The position numbers and the translations under genes were made by a program. Under the pieces are notes generated by a model. That model saw nothing but the letters and a program-made list of their open reading frames with translations. It was not told the origin of the DNA and did no database searches. A stretch of 55,181 nt of DNA from Intoshia linei (taxonomy: Eukaryota > Orthonectida > Rhopaluridae), in contig LWCA01000099.1 of NCBI GenBank assembly GCA_001642005.1, positions 1-55,181 on the forward strand, in the 5' to 3' direction. Of this stretch, positions 33,563 through 44,640 are shown one piece after another. Each line of letters starts with the position of its first letter. Within the stretch, counting starts at the first letter, position 1.

Positions 33563-36500
33563 ATGAAGATAAAAATATTTAACAAAAACAGAAAGTCCAG
33601 TGATACAAGTGTTTCGAACAATTATTCTGTAAAATCCATTATCCCAAACTATAAAAATACAGGACGAGGTGAAATATGGATAGTCATTTGTACACTGTTA
33701 ACCACCTTTTCTACAGGGTGTAGTTTGGGATTTCCATCTCCAATTTACCATCAGTTGATTAAAAAAAGACTACTGAACAAATTCAACTCTTCATGGTTTG
33801 TTTCTTTGTTTAGCGTTGGAGCCATATTTGGAGTACTCATTGCCACATCTATATCTAAAAATTTTGGGCGCAAAAAGGCAGTGTTATTTTCAATTTTTTT
33901 ATTGGTTGTATCATGGTTATTGATTTTATCGTCAGACTACATATCGATTCATTGGGCATTTTTGTTGTTATACACATCAAGGCTTATGGCTGGAGCTTCT
34001 GCCGCAACGTGTCTGTTGGTTTTACCAATGTACATAAATGAATCCGTTCGAAAAAATGTCCGTGGACTGTATTGTTCATCTGTTGCCGTCGGTATTAATA
34101 TGGGCATATTTTTTATATATGCTATTGGGAATATTTTACCCTGGCAATTATCCAGTATATTACCTATGGTCACTCTCATTCCAGCCGCCATAATACTCGC
34201 AAAATGCACAGAAAGTCCGTATTGGCTAGTACTTCAACAAAAACAAGATTTGGCCAATAATTCTATTTACTGGTTCCGTGGATTCAACCATTATGACCCT
34301 GAAGAACTCAAAGAAATAACTAAATATGTCGAATTCACATTGAAGGAAGCGTCACCTTCATTTGTTAACAAATTAAAATTGCTAAAAAATAAAAAAATAT
34401 TAAAAATTTTTTTGGATTGCTTGTTTATGCATTGTGCCAATCAATTCAGTATGATTAATGGAATAATCAGCTATTCTGGAAAAATTCTGACAAAAGGTGG
34501 ATACGATAAAACAAATTTTTACCCATTGTTTATTTTGGGTATTTCGCAGCTTGTTTCTACTATCATTAGTGCACTTCTTCTCGATAAATTTGGCCGCAAG
34601 ATCATGATTATGATTAGCACTATGTTTGTCATAATAACTTTGGGAGCAATGGGAGTTTATGATCAACTTTTAGATATTGGTGTACTCGATATTTCAAAAT
34701 CATATATTTTGCTCATTTTAGCGTCTTGCTATTTATTTGCTTTCAATAGCGGATTGCATTCCATCCCATGGGTATTTTAATATATTATCATTTATGCAAT
34801 TATTAAAATGTTTTCATATTCATCTTCAACAAACCATACAGAAATATGAATCATATACAAGTGATATGTCAAACAATTAGTGCAATAAAACCTTTATAGA
34901 AAATACTGCCTATTCCCGTCAAAACTGGTAATAACTAAGAACAGACTTTCTTGTAATTTTTCTCCGTCTAAGGAGAATATACCATCCTATAATCGGTTCC
35001 ATGAGACATACAAAAATTGTCCATTTTTAAATGACATAACTAGTCAATATGATACACATATAGCCACTATCAATTGTAAACCTCAATAAAATTAATTAAT
35101 CAATACGGTGGTTTTTTAAAGTGATACAGCTCGCAACAAACTTTTCATAAAAAATGTAGCGCCCGAAAGTGAACTTTATTTCGAATTTCATTATTAACCC
35201 TTTATAGTACCCTATATATACTATAGTACATGGGTTTTTAACCTTTTTCCACTTGGCACCCTTAATTATAATAAAATTTGGTTTGGGCTCTATAAAAATG
35301 TAATAAACTTAAATTAACAGAAAGTTAAAAATAGTTAAAAGTATGTGTTAAAATAATGTAACCATGATAACAAAATGGCTATCGGCAATACGTATCAAAC
35401 GGTATCTGAATCGGCTAAAAATTTGAATTAGACAAAAATTTTCACATAAAAAACACTGTGATTTGTATGATTTATTAATATTATTTATTTTAGTATCGTT
35501 TAATATTAACCGATTTCACTTTTTTGGATAAATTCTAAAAATAAAAAAAAGCATCCACATGCAAAATGGGTTTTTCTAATAAAAAAGTGGACACCCTAGT
35601 ATACATATTAAAATTAATAAATAGAATTTAAAATTATTTTTGAAACTTTATTTAAGTTTAAAAAATTTAGCTGTAAAAAGATTTTTATTGAAAAATCTGT
35701 CACCCAACCCCCTTTCTTTTATAGGTTTGGGTCCTGGGGTGCAGACACCCCAGGTTCAAAACCCATGCTATAGAACAAATCGTTTGAAAAAATTTTGAAC
35801 TATTTTTAAATGTATAATCGTAACTTATTATATTATACATATTATAATATGCTACCCGATGTTTGTGTGTGTTCAGATTTATTGAAATTTGAAATACTTG
35901 TCTTAGAATTTTATAAAGTCCACATTTCAATTACAGTTTTTTCCAAGAGTGTTTGTAAACTTAATTTAAACTTCCGAAACTCACATCTTACGAGTCAAAA
36001 ACCCCAATTGTTTTTTTTTTGAAAATCAAACAAGTATAGGAATTTAAAAATATATATGCTGATACGGATTTTAAAATCATAAACATGATCATAAATTTAA
36101 ATAAATTATATCTTCAGGGCAAAAACCCCAAATTACCCTTCATTTTTTTAATGACATTTTTAATAAACAGTCCTAGAATTTCAAAAAAATTACAAATTGT
36201 ACAGTTTTATCCTGTTAACACACATAAAGAATTTCAATCCGAATAAGTGATGAATTCACGGTCAAAAAAGCATTATAGTATTCATATATTTTTTTTCCGA
36301 AATGTTATATTAAAACAAAAAATGTAAAATAATTAACGGTCCAAAAATTAAAAAAAAAAATTAATATGATAGATCTAATTCCAGTTAATATAAATACAAA
36401 ATTTCAACCCCAGAAATTTACGCATTCCCGGTGAAAAATAATTTTTAATATATTATCAACCAATATTTTTCAAATATTTCGAATTAAAATAGAAAATGTA

Positions 36501-37251
36501 AATATTGATCCTACAATTTCAAAAAAAATGTGCAGTGAAGTCTAAACCTAAACGTCCATCTTAAACAAATTTGAGAAGCACTCCTTTAAATGATTGATAA
36601 TAGTGAATAGTAGGATTTTTAAATGAGATTTTCAACGTGAATTTATTTTTTAAGTATAATAAAAATGTGCTCTCGGCAGAGCTAGGTCCTGTTTGTACGT
36701 AGTATGTAAATTTATTTTTTGGTAGTATAAAAATGTTCCCTCGGTAGAACTAGGCTACGGGGATTGATAATAGTGAATAGTAGAATTTTTAAGTTAGATT
36801 TTCAACGTGAATTTCATAACAGTCAACCTAGTATGAATATATTGACTGATAAATGATGAATGAGTTGACTATACTAGATTTCACTCTGTAAATAGTTAAA
36901 TAAAAGAAATACAGAGTAGAGTATATAAAAATGACTTAAATTTATATAAGAGTCCCTTAGAACGTATAAAATTTGCATATAATTTTGTAATTATTATAAA
37001 TTTAGATAATGATGTCAGAGTTGATTCCAATAAATTTACGTTCTGAATTTTCGGCAATCTTAACAATAATAAACTGGATGTTATCATTCGCAGTAACAGT
37101 ATGTTTCCCATTTCTGTGCAAAACGATATCATCCTACGGGACAATGTACACTTTCGCAGGATTATGTTTTGCAACGTTTATTTACATGAGCATTTTCCTA
37201 CCAGAAACGAAAAACAAGTCATTATCAGAAATACAAAATCAATACAAATAA
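33563..37251 (+). CDS. Sugar transporter, MFS/SLC2 family, paralogue B (altered signature motifs)
   Basis: Two exons, 33563-34771 and 37006-37251; 484 aa. Same fold and exon structure as paralogue A: LGFPSPIYHQL (TM1), ISKNFGRKKA, SRLMAGASAAT, LLDKFGRKIM, GLHSIPW and PETKNKSLSEI. Key family motifs have changed. The loop after TM6 reads TESPYWLV in place of PESPRWL, and TM7 reads NQFSMIN in place of QQLSGIN, so a glutamine that usually contacts the sugar is Asn and the Leu is Phe. The protein is intact, so altered substrate or lost sugar transport are both possible. It arose by tandem duplication. The intron after TM10 (2.2 kb) holds a hAT element and an R3 copy. It converges on the SIKE-like gene with 63 bp between stops. 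Confidence 0.88.
35229..35767. mobile_element. hAT-like element (539 bp) in transporter B intron
   Basis: Inverted ends CATGGGTTTTTAACC and GGTTCAAAACCCATG, with 8-bp target duplication CTATAGTA (35221-35228) / CTATAGAA (35768-35775), one mismatch. No transposase detected. Confidence 0.8.
35845..36310 (+). repeat. R3 copy 3, near full length
   Basis: Starts ATATGCTACCCGATGTTT, continues TTATAAAGTCCACATTT, CTTCAGGGCAAAAACCCC and CCTGTTAACACACA, and ends in TTTTTTTTCCGAAATGT. The associated side segment with CTCGGCAGAGCTAGG / CTCGGTAGAACTAGG is tandemly repeated at 36610-36840. Located in the transporter B intron. Confidence 0.6.
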
Positions 37252-37314
37252 AATTAAATATAACCAATATTTCTAATAAACGATGATAACTAAAGTTTAC
37301 TAAAGATATATATC

Positions 37315-38910
37315 TTAAGATGAAGAAGAATTTTCCGATACATTCGCATCTTTTTCTGGTTCAGGACTGATTAAATCATCATCTACATCTTTATATTCGA
37401 AATATTCGATATTTTCAGATTGGCATTTTTTTAATATCTCCATTTCATCAGAATCTTTGCGAGACTCTGATTTTTCCAAAGATTTAAAATCAGAAAATGA
37501 TTCAATATTATCAAACTGTTGTATAATTTCGTCAATTTCAGAATGATTGTTTTTCACAGTATCTATTGTATCTGGGAGGTGTTCTTTATTTTCATGACAT
37601 GTTGCACCTTCAAACTCAGACATTATAGATTCGGAAGAAAATATGCCATCATGAGATTTCTGGTTTAGGTTAGGTTTGGGTTGATACAAATATCTAATTT
37701 TACTTTTAACGACATTAACCAAGTGATTTTTGGTGGAATGGTAATGCCTCGAGATGTTAGTGGTAATTTTTAAATTATCACTGGATTCGACGTTACTAAG
37801 TATAGTAGATTTGATTAATTTATTTGAGTCAACTACAGGTTGACTGGGATTTTTTTCTGAATTCACGTTTGCGAGGATTACTGAAAATTTTTTTGAATTA
37901 GCGACGGTATTTTGATTTTGAAAAATATTTCTATCCGCAATATCAGTTTGTTCAATCTCGCATGTCGTTTTAAATTGCTCGATTTGATTAGATTCTGCAA
38001 AATGAATTTTCACCAAGGGTTTGTCTTCCTTTAATAATTGTCTTTTACATTTAGTATCAATTCTTCTTTTATCGTGGGGACTTTTGCTTGATCGTTTGCT
38101 CACAATCAATTTACCATTCATTTTACGTTTGGAGGGAGATTTTATACAATAAATGGTTTTGGAAGATTTCACCTTTTTATCCATATCTTTGTCGTCATTC
38201 AAAATAGAACGTAAATTGTTATTTTCAAAACGAAGCTGAGTAATCACTTTTTTAAAGTAAAATACAGCTTCTTGGTCGCTTTTTTCAGCTTCCTTGACAA
38301 CCTTTTCTAAATCTTGAATTTTATCTAGGTACATTTTTTCCAGTACAAATGATTCCAAAGTTGTATCAGAATCAAGCAATTTCTCGAAAAATTTTTTTCC
38401 TTCTTCGGTGCCATATTTAAGTATAACTAAATCACCATTTTCGTCTACATTGTACGGTGAAAGAAATTCTACTTTTTTTTTGTTTGCAATCAGATCCATG
38501 TCTAATTCATTTATTTTCTGAATCAAATAATTGTTTTCAGATAATAATTGCGACACGTGACTTCTATATTTTTCCATTAAAAAATTTGTTGAATTTTCAT
38601 ATTCAGCTACCAATTTTTTTAACGATTCACATCGTTTCTCCAATTTTGTCATGCTTGATTTTTCACGGACTAGACTCAGTAATCTAGTAGAGTGTACCTT
38701 GTGTTTGTTGGCGCATGTTTCCATGTATTGAATGTCATTAGATAGCTAAATTTTATGTACATCAATCAAAGTTGATGATACCTCTGCAGATTGCTTCAAT
38801 TTCAGTGAAACTTGTTCGTACTTTTTTGTTAATGTGTCCAGTCTATTCTTTCTCTCGTACATCCTGCTTGCAATTTGAGTCGCATCATGTAACGCTTTTT
38901 CTATTGACAT
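37315..38910 (-). CDS. SIKE1/FGFR1OP2-family coiled-coil protein with long C-terminal extension
   Basis: Two exons, 38782-38910 and 37315-38745, with a 36-nt intron; 519 aa. The N-terminus MSIEKALHDATQIASRM matches the SIKE/FGFR1OP2 start (MSxTIEKxLADAKxLxxRL). It is followed by a coiled coil (DIQYMETCANKH, LEKRCESLKKLVAEYEN, FLMEKYRSHVSQLL) matching the family's LIMSKYREQM region, and a second helix (VVKEAEKSDQEAVFYFKK, LRFENNNLRSIL) as in its C-terminal half. Family members bind striatins in STRIPAK phosphatase-kinase complexes. They are only ~210-250 aa long; here about 300 further residues follow, rich in Lys and Ser and then Glu, Asp and Ser (ending SENSSSS), without a recognised domain. 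Assignment of the N-terminal half is moderately strong; the extension is new to me. Confidence 0.68.
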
Positions 38911-39276
38911 TTTCTCAATAGTATTAGATTCAGATACAGATCAAGTGGATTGAATTTTTTCAATAAATCCAATCATGTTTCTATAGATTAGAGACGCGTC
39001 AAGCAACGTTTACTAATGTTTATTTTAACTTTATTTTGAAAAGTACCTATTAATTTCCATTTCGCTTATTGATTTAGGATTGGGATTATTTTTTGTTCAA
39101 AACATTAATTGTATTGTGTACTCAATTTAAATTATAAATGTACACATATTTAGGTTAACATGTAAAAAATTTAGTTCATAAAATAGTTATAACTTTCTAG
39201 TTTAAAACAAAATTACGTTTTTATTATATCCTGCTGCACACATGAATTCAATTTTTCATTTTCTAAAATAAAAAAA
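38911..39276. other. Intergenic, SIKE-like gene to tRNA-Thr
   Basis: AT-rich, nothing recognised; presumably the promoter of the SIKE-like gene. Confidence 0.4.
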
Positions 39277-39349
39277 TGCCTCCAATGAGAGTCGAACTCA
39301 CGACCCCTGGTTTACAAGACCAGTGCTCTGACCACTGAGCTATAGAGGC
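39277..39349 (-). tRNA. tRNA-Thr (TGT)
   Basis: Minus strand: acceptor GCCTCTA pairs with TGGAGGC, D-arm GCTCAGTGGTCAGAGC, anticodon arm CTGGTCTTGTAAACCAG with loop CTTGTAA (anticodon TGT), T-arm GTGAGTTCGACTCTCAT. 73 nt, no intron, no encoded CCA. A T-run (plus-strand AAAAAAA) follows the 3' end. Confidence 0.93.
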
Positions 39350-39429
39350 TTGCAATAAGTTAAATATTATAACTTATTAAATAATTAGAATAAAAATAAA
39401 TAGCAAACGAACATATGTTAAATTAAAAG

Positions 39430-39585
39430 CTAAGATAAAATGACCGGAAAAAATAGGTACTATCAAATTTAGTTTATTTTGTATTAAATTTAAAGCAAAA
39501 ATTACTCATCTGTGATGAATAAAAATTTATGTCAAATAAACTAAAAGTGATAGTACGTATTTTTCTGATAACTTTCGTCTTAGGC
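39430..39585. mobile_element. Short MITE with ~45-bp inverted ends beside tRNA-Thr
   Basis: CTAAGATAAAATGACC and GGAAAAAATAGGTACTATCA on the left are matched in reverse by TGATAGTACGTATTTTTC and AACTTTCGTCTTAG on the right; the middle is about 60 bp. A partial relative lies at 27205-27310, also near tRNA genes. No target duplication could be fixed. Confidence 0.6.
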
Positions 39586-39697
39586 AAAGACTTAGCCAAA
39601 ATGTAAGGTTTCTTTCAAGGTTAATAAAAAGCTGAAATAATCTAATATTTGTAAGTTGCAATAAATGTAGTACAATTTTATTGTTACAATATTGAAA

Positions 39698-40573
39698 TTA
39701 GATAAGTCTTTGTGGTTTTCCCATAGTACTTTTAATGTGAATAGATTTTATATTTTGCCATTTCTTCTTTAACAACGAAACGAGAAAATTGATAGCCATT
39801 GTGATATTAACTAGCAACTCTTCTTCAGTCATTGAAACATTTCCAATTGGAACAGCCAAAGTTAAAACCTAAACGAGTAAATAAATTTCCTTAAAATGTT
39901 TAATTTTTACCTTTTTCATTTGAAATTTTACAGTAGATTTAAGAGCCGAAACCTTATCTACCATAGCATCACTGTGCGCAACTGAAATTGGGAATTTACC
40001 CATTTTATTGAGACTTGGTCCCAATAATTTTGGTATAAATTTAATGAGTTTATCAGAAGCCAAAAAGGCATCATAGGATTTAACTAAAAATACATTTGAT
40101 AAAGGAAAATGCACAAATACCTAATTTCTTAATAACCTTTTTATTACGATTCAACTTTTTTAAATCATCATGTGATCTATGCGGAACGCCCAGTTCATCG
40201 GCTTCATCACAGTGTTGTTGATCTCCAAGTAAACAAACTTTGAAATTTTGTTTGGGAATGTACTTTAATCTAAAACAAAAATGTAAGAAAATTTAATAAA
40301 TTGAGATTACTCTCAATGTATTTAAATTAACGCTCTGGACTAGAGCTCCCCAATTTTGCGGTGAGGGTGAACCGTACCTTATGGATCCGTTAAAACGTTT
40401 GTCCTTTTGTGTGTCATAATTTTTTAAATTAAATTGCAATTCAACAGTTTCCAAAAATTTTCTCTTCCTCGTTTGACTACCTTCCAAAACTCTGTGTATC
40501 GAATCGTTTAAAACGTCAGTGTTGATTTTACTATGTTATTGTTAATTATTTGTAAATTAATATCAAACCTCAT
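39698..40573 (-). CDS. RPL10A: Large ribosomal subunit protein uL1 (RPL10A)
   Basis: Five exons: 40569-40573 (only ATGAG), 40378-40530, 40121-40269, 39911-40083, 39698-39868; introns 38, 108, 37 and 42 nt; 216 aa (human 217). It forms the L1 stalk of the 60S subunit. Matches: [98 protein letters not shown], and the end [12 protein letters not shown]. The 5-nt first exon is required: splicing ATGAG to TAAAATC gives MSKI, the usual start. The 108-nt intron 2 (40270-40377) is longer and less AT-rich than the other introns of the gene. Confidence 0.95.
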
Positions 40574-41666
40574 TTTTGTATTTTTTATTATCGACCACTA
40601 ATAAATGTTTATTTTTAAGTTTAAATTAAGTCGTTCATAAATGGGTAACAAATGTTTCAATATTACAGTCAAGTTAGTTGCAAGTTGTAATGAGAATAAT
40701 TTTGATATTTTATATTTTTAAATTTTTCAAATGTCTTTGTTTGACTACAACTCATTGTCGACGTTTCAAATATTCTCTTATTAGACCACTTATAACGGAG
40801 ATCAGATTACACAGATCGACAGTATAAGGTTCGACGAAAGTTAATTATATTATATTAGAAATTTTAAGTTGGATTAGAGGTAAAAACTAATGATGAATTG
40901 ACTATAAACTGAAAACATTTTGTCATTGATATCAGCTATAATTCAGCGACTCATTTGGAAATCCTAACTTCTAATGGTTTCAATAGAGCATTTTCGTTGA
41001 ATAATTTTATTGAAAACAATTTGTTTTGTGCAATATCGTGAGATATATTTTTCAAATAACGTTAATATATGCATTAGATTCTTATGGTTCACTCAGTTTA
41101 AATGATCAGTGAAAATATGTAATTGATTATTGAACTTTTTTATGAATTTAACTAGAATATTACAAATTTTTTTAAATATTTGTTGCCACTATGCATTTGA
41201 TATAAAAAGAAGAATTTTAAATTATCGATTTTTGAACAAAAATATTAAAATGCTGCTTTGTAAATCGATTAATGTGGTTGCCGCAAACAATGGAGATTTT
41301 AATACATAAAAAACAATTGACTATTTATGTTTAATTGGTTTGAATGATTGTTGAAATAAATTGGTTAAATGTATACTTTGTTTATTAATAAATTTACATT
41401 TATTGCTAATCTAGGTAGATCAAGTGACAGTGAAAAATTAATAAAATTAGAAACAATAGATTGTATCAAATAAATAAGTACAAGAGTAGAAATATTACAA
41501 CTATTCCACACTTTCGAAAGATTTGTGAATTCATTATGTAGATCAATCTTAATAATAGACAATTTTTTGCGTTCTAAATGTTGGAAACTATTTGATCAGT
41601 TGTAACTTAAATTAGACTGTACAATTTTGTAATCGTTTGAATATTTAATTGAGTAAATAAATAAAT
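40574..41666. other. Intergenic, divergent RPL10A / CFAP97D1
   Basis: 1.1 kb of AT-rich DNA with promoters for both genes presumably at its ends; no coding sequence, RNA or repeat family recognised. Confidence 0.4.
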
Positions 41667-44618
41667 ATGCCAAATTTACACAGAAGTTATATTCCTATAT
41701 TACCCGCTCAAAGCAAATTATTACAAAAAAGATGGGATGAATTAACATATAAAAAACATATAAATAAGGTTTATATTTAGTATATTATTTTGATTATTAT
41801 ATTGCTTCAGTTAAAGACTATTCGCCCTGTTGTGGATACTAAGGCACCTGACACCTTCATGCATTTGCACCTCAAATTAAAGAAAATACAAGTAATTTTC
41901 GTTATTTTTTGCTAATATAATGTTTATCCTAGATGGAAGCTGAGAGACTGGCCGAAGTAGAACGGGATAATCATTTATTATTGGTTTTTTCGAAATATGT
42001 ATATTTTTACATTTTTAGAACAAAATGACTCAGATTATGCAAACGAAAGGTCGAGTTGATAATGTTAATACTGTTAAAAGCAAAAGGTTTTTTCAAAAAT
42101 TAAAAAAAATCAATAAAATATTATGTTTTACATTGCGTCAGTCATTCAATTTATGGATAAATCCCGAATCCTAGTTGTTGTAAATTGACATGATTTAATA
42201 ACGCCAATGAACATTAGATTTATAACTTTTGATAAATAATTTCCATTTATCTCAATATGATTTTAAAACGCGTCCCGGAATGTATGTTTTATTAAATTTT
42301 TGGGCTGATTCTTATTTAAGCAAAAGGGAAATTGGGTTTTTGACCATGAGGGACTCAAATTCGGAAACTGAAAAATAGATAAAAACACGCTCGGGGAAAA
42401 ACTGTATTAGAAATTGGATTTTATAAATCCAACGACTGTCAATTTTTTCAATAAATGGTTACACACACAAACACATACAGAAATTCATTTTTATATAATT
42501 AAAAGATAATTATAAATTGGTGATTAGAGTTTATGAATTACTACACGTATACGAATTTTTAAATCAAACAATATTTTAGCCTCAACCGAGAAAAAAGGAT
42601 CAGAGATTTTATAAAAATAACTAATGAAAATAAAGAGGTAAATAACATACACTTTAACATAATGTAGAATTATGCATTTTGTATATTATAATATACATTC
42701 ATTTAATACTACAATAACTATGTACAATTGTATAATTATAATTATGATGTTGTGTGAAGAACCTGCCCTATAAACTACGATAAAAGGACAAATTTAATAT
42801 TTATTTTAGAATCCGTAATTTTTAATTTAATTTTTTTTCGAGCAATATATCTTAGAGCGACATAATCATAGATTTTACTAATTAATCATATTATTGATTT
42901 TTTTCACCCTATTTTTAAATACTTTGAAGATAATTTTGGGATCAAAATTTGGTAGGGTTTTTAATGGAAGCTGATTTCACACAATTTTATAGATTTTGAA
43001 GATAATTTTGGTTCCAAGATTTGGTAGGGAATATTTTTAACATTTTAAGGTATCTTCAAAATCTTTAAAAAGTGGGTGAAAAAAATTGTTCCCTTAAAAC
43101 TCCTTTAAAAATTGGGTGAAAAAATTTGTTCACTTTAAAATCTCCAAAATTTTGGTCGAGAAATTATTATAAAAATCTTTAAAAATTGGGTGGAAAAAAT
43201 TGTGCCCTTCAGAAACCCTTCAATATTTTGGTCGAAAAATTGTCATAAAAATCTTTAAAATTGGGTTTAAAAAAATTCTTTAAAAACCCTAATTGTCTTA
43301 TTGTAATTGTAAATTGTCTTCAAATTCTTTAAAAATTGAATGAAAAAATCAATAATATGATAATAGTAAAATCGTAATAGTAATTATTACTAATAACCCT
43401 TTAGGGGATTCCCTGATTGTTGAGATGTTGAGAACCAGTTCTATCTATTGATTGTCTCATTTTTTATTTATTTTTAAGTCTATTTTTTAGAGATTGTTGT
43501 TTATGTCAGAGGGCGGCAACCAGTAGCCCGAGGCCCAAGTTGAAATTTCTAGTTAAAATTAAAATTTATCATGTGTAAATTTTAAAAAACTGGGACCATA
43601 TAATTTTTTGATATAAAAAAATGGTCCACCACATGCAAAAGGTTTCGGACCCCTAGTTTATATTATAGCAAACCATTTTTTAAAAGTAATCTAATTTGTA
43701 ATTAGTGCTTCTCAAATTATTTTATATTGAAACTAATCGAGACGGCGGATAGGGCTAAACTGGGCGACATATTTTTATTATTGAAAACATGTTTGAATGT
43801 TAATGTATATTTTAAAAAATAATCAGAAGCATATAATCTGTCTTTTACCAACCTAACGGTATAATTCTGTTTAATAATAATCCGTAACTGAAAAATCTAC
43901 TGTTGTAGTTTGCATCAATTTGGTTTCAGTTATTATTTTTCAGTCCTTAGTTAGGACGCCTTACATATACAAAACTCTTTGTTTTTCAGTGTTTCTGTGT
44001 ATGTTATCGGTTATTTCAATAACTAAGAGTTTTAAAATTTTATAAAGTCCACATTTCTATTACAGTTTTTTTCCAGGGTGAAAGTAAGATAAATTTCAAC
44101 CTTCGACATTCACATCTTACCTGTCAAAAACCCCAATTTTCCTTTTTTTGAAAATCAAACGAGTTCGAGAATTTAAAAAAATATAGACTCTAATACAGAT
44201 TTTAAAATCATAAATATTATCATAAATTTAAATTTAAAAAATAAATATCTTATAAATGTAATATCTATATAAATATATTTGTATTGTATGCATATAAATT
44301 TTAGATACTTGGCAGATTATTAACACGAAAGCCTTTGTATTCCAGTGAAAAATGGAGAAAAGAATGGATTGAAAACTGTAAAATGATGGAAAATATAGCC
44401 AGATTCCAAAAAGATTGGTGGAAGGTTTACATTTTTATAGTTAGTGTTAATCACTGCGTCTAAAACTTTCATAATCAGAAATTATTAATTAAAGTAAAAC
44501 CATTTTAAATTTAATTTTAAGTCAAATATTAATTATTATTTCATTGTTTAAAGTGCATAAGATGATATTATTATTCTAATTATTAACGTTTTAGAAGGAC
44601 AAGAAAAAGACTACTTAA
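41667..44618 (+). CDS. CFAP97D1: CFAP97 domain-containing protein 1-like (Hemingway family)
   Basis: Seven exons, beginning MPNLHRSYIPILP (41667) and ending KDKKKTT (44616-44618 stop). The spliced sequence carries the CFAP97 domain: IRPVVDTKAPDTFMHLHL (family VKPTVDTKPP), LKLKKIQ, EAERLAEVERDN, TKGRVDNVNTVKSKSLNREKR (family GPAKVDCWN...SKSLNRETR), ITNENKEILGRLLTRKP (family ITMENQGILKRLVDRKP) and WIENCKMMENIARF. About 165 aa, as in vertebrates. CFAP97D1 and fly Hemingway are needed for sperm or ciliary axonemes. The first introns are tiny (35-45 nt). Intron 4 (~0.5 kb) holds an R3 fragment, and intron 5 (~1.7 kb) FB2, MITE-A and R3 copies. AATAAA lies 12 bp after the stop, in the 22-bp gap before the convergent DRC9 stop. 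Confidence 0.88.
42140..42425 (-). repeat. R3 copy 4, partial (CFAP97D1 intron 4)
   Basis: Reverse-oriented R3 fragment with GAAATTGGGTTTTTGACC, GGGGAAAAACTGTATTAG and ATTGGATTTTATAAATCC. Confidence 0.5.
42840..43390. repeat. Foldback element FB2 copy 2 (CFAP97D1 intron 5)
   Basis: Left end GCGACATAATCATAG...TTACTAATTAATCATA is mirrored by CAATAATATGATAATAG...AAATCGTAATAG on the right. The left side has two direct ~75-bp units (TTTGAAGATAATTTTGG; TTTGGTAGGG). From about 43040 the units are reversed (TCTTCAAAATCTTTAAA; AAAATTTTGGTCGAGAAA). Same architecture as 20640-21345. Confidence 0.65.
43507..43655. mobile_element. MITE-A copy 4 (CFAP97D1 intron 5)
   Basis: Ends CAGAGGGCGGCAACC and GGTTTCGGACCCCTA; 8-bp target duplication GTTTATGT / GTTTATAT, one mismatch. 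At 149 bp it is an internally deleted copy of the family. Confidence 0.75.
44030..44260 (+). repeat. R3 copy 5, partial (CFAP97D1 intron 5)
   Basis: Contains TTTATAAAGTCCACATTT, CACATCTTACCTGTC and ATACAGATTTTAAAATC of the R3 core. Confidence 0.5.
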
Positions 44619-44640
44619 TTTGTAAATTTTAATAAATTGA

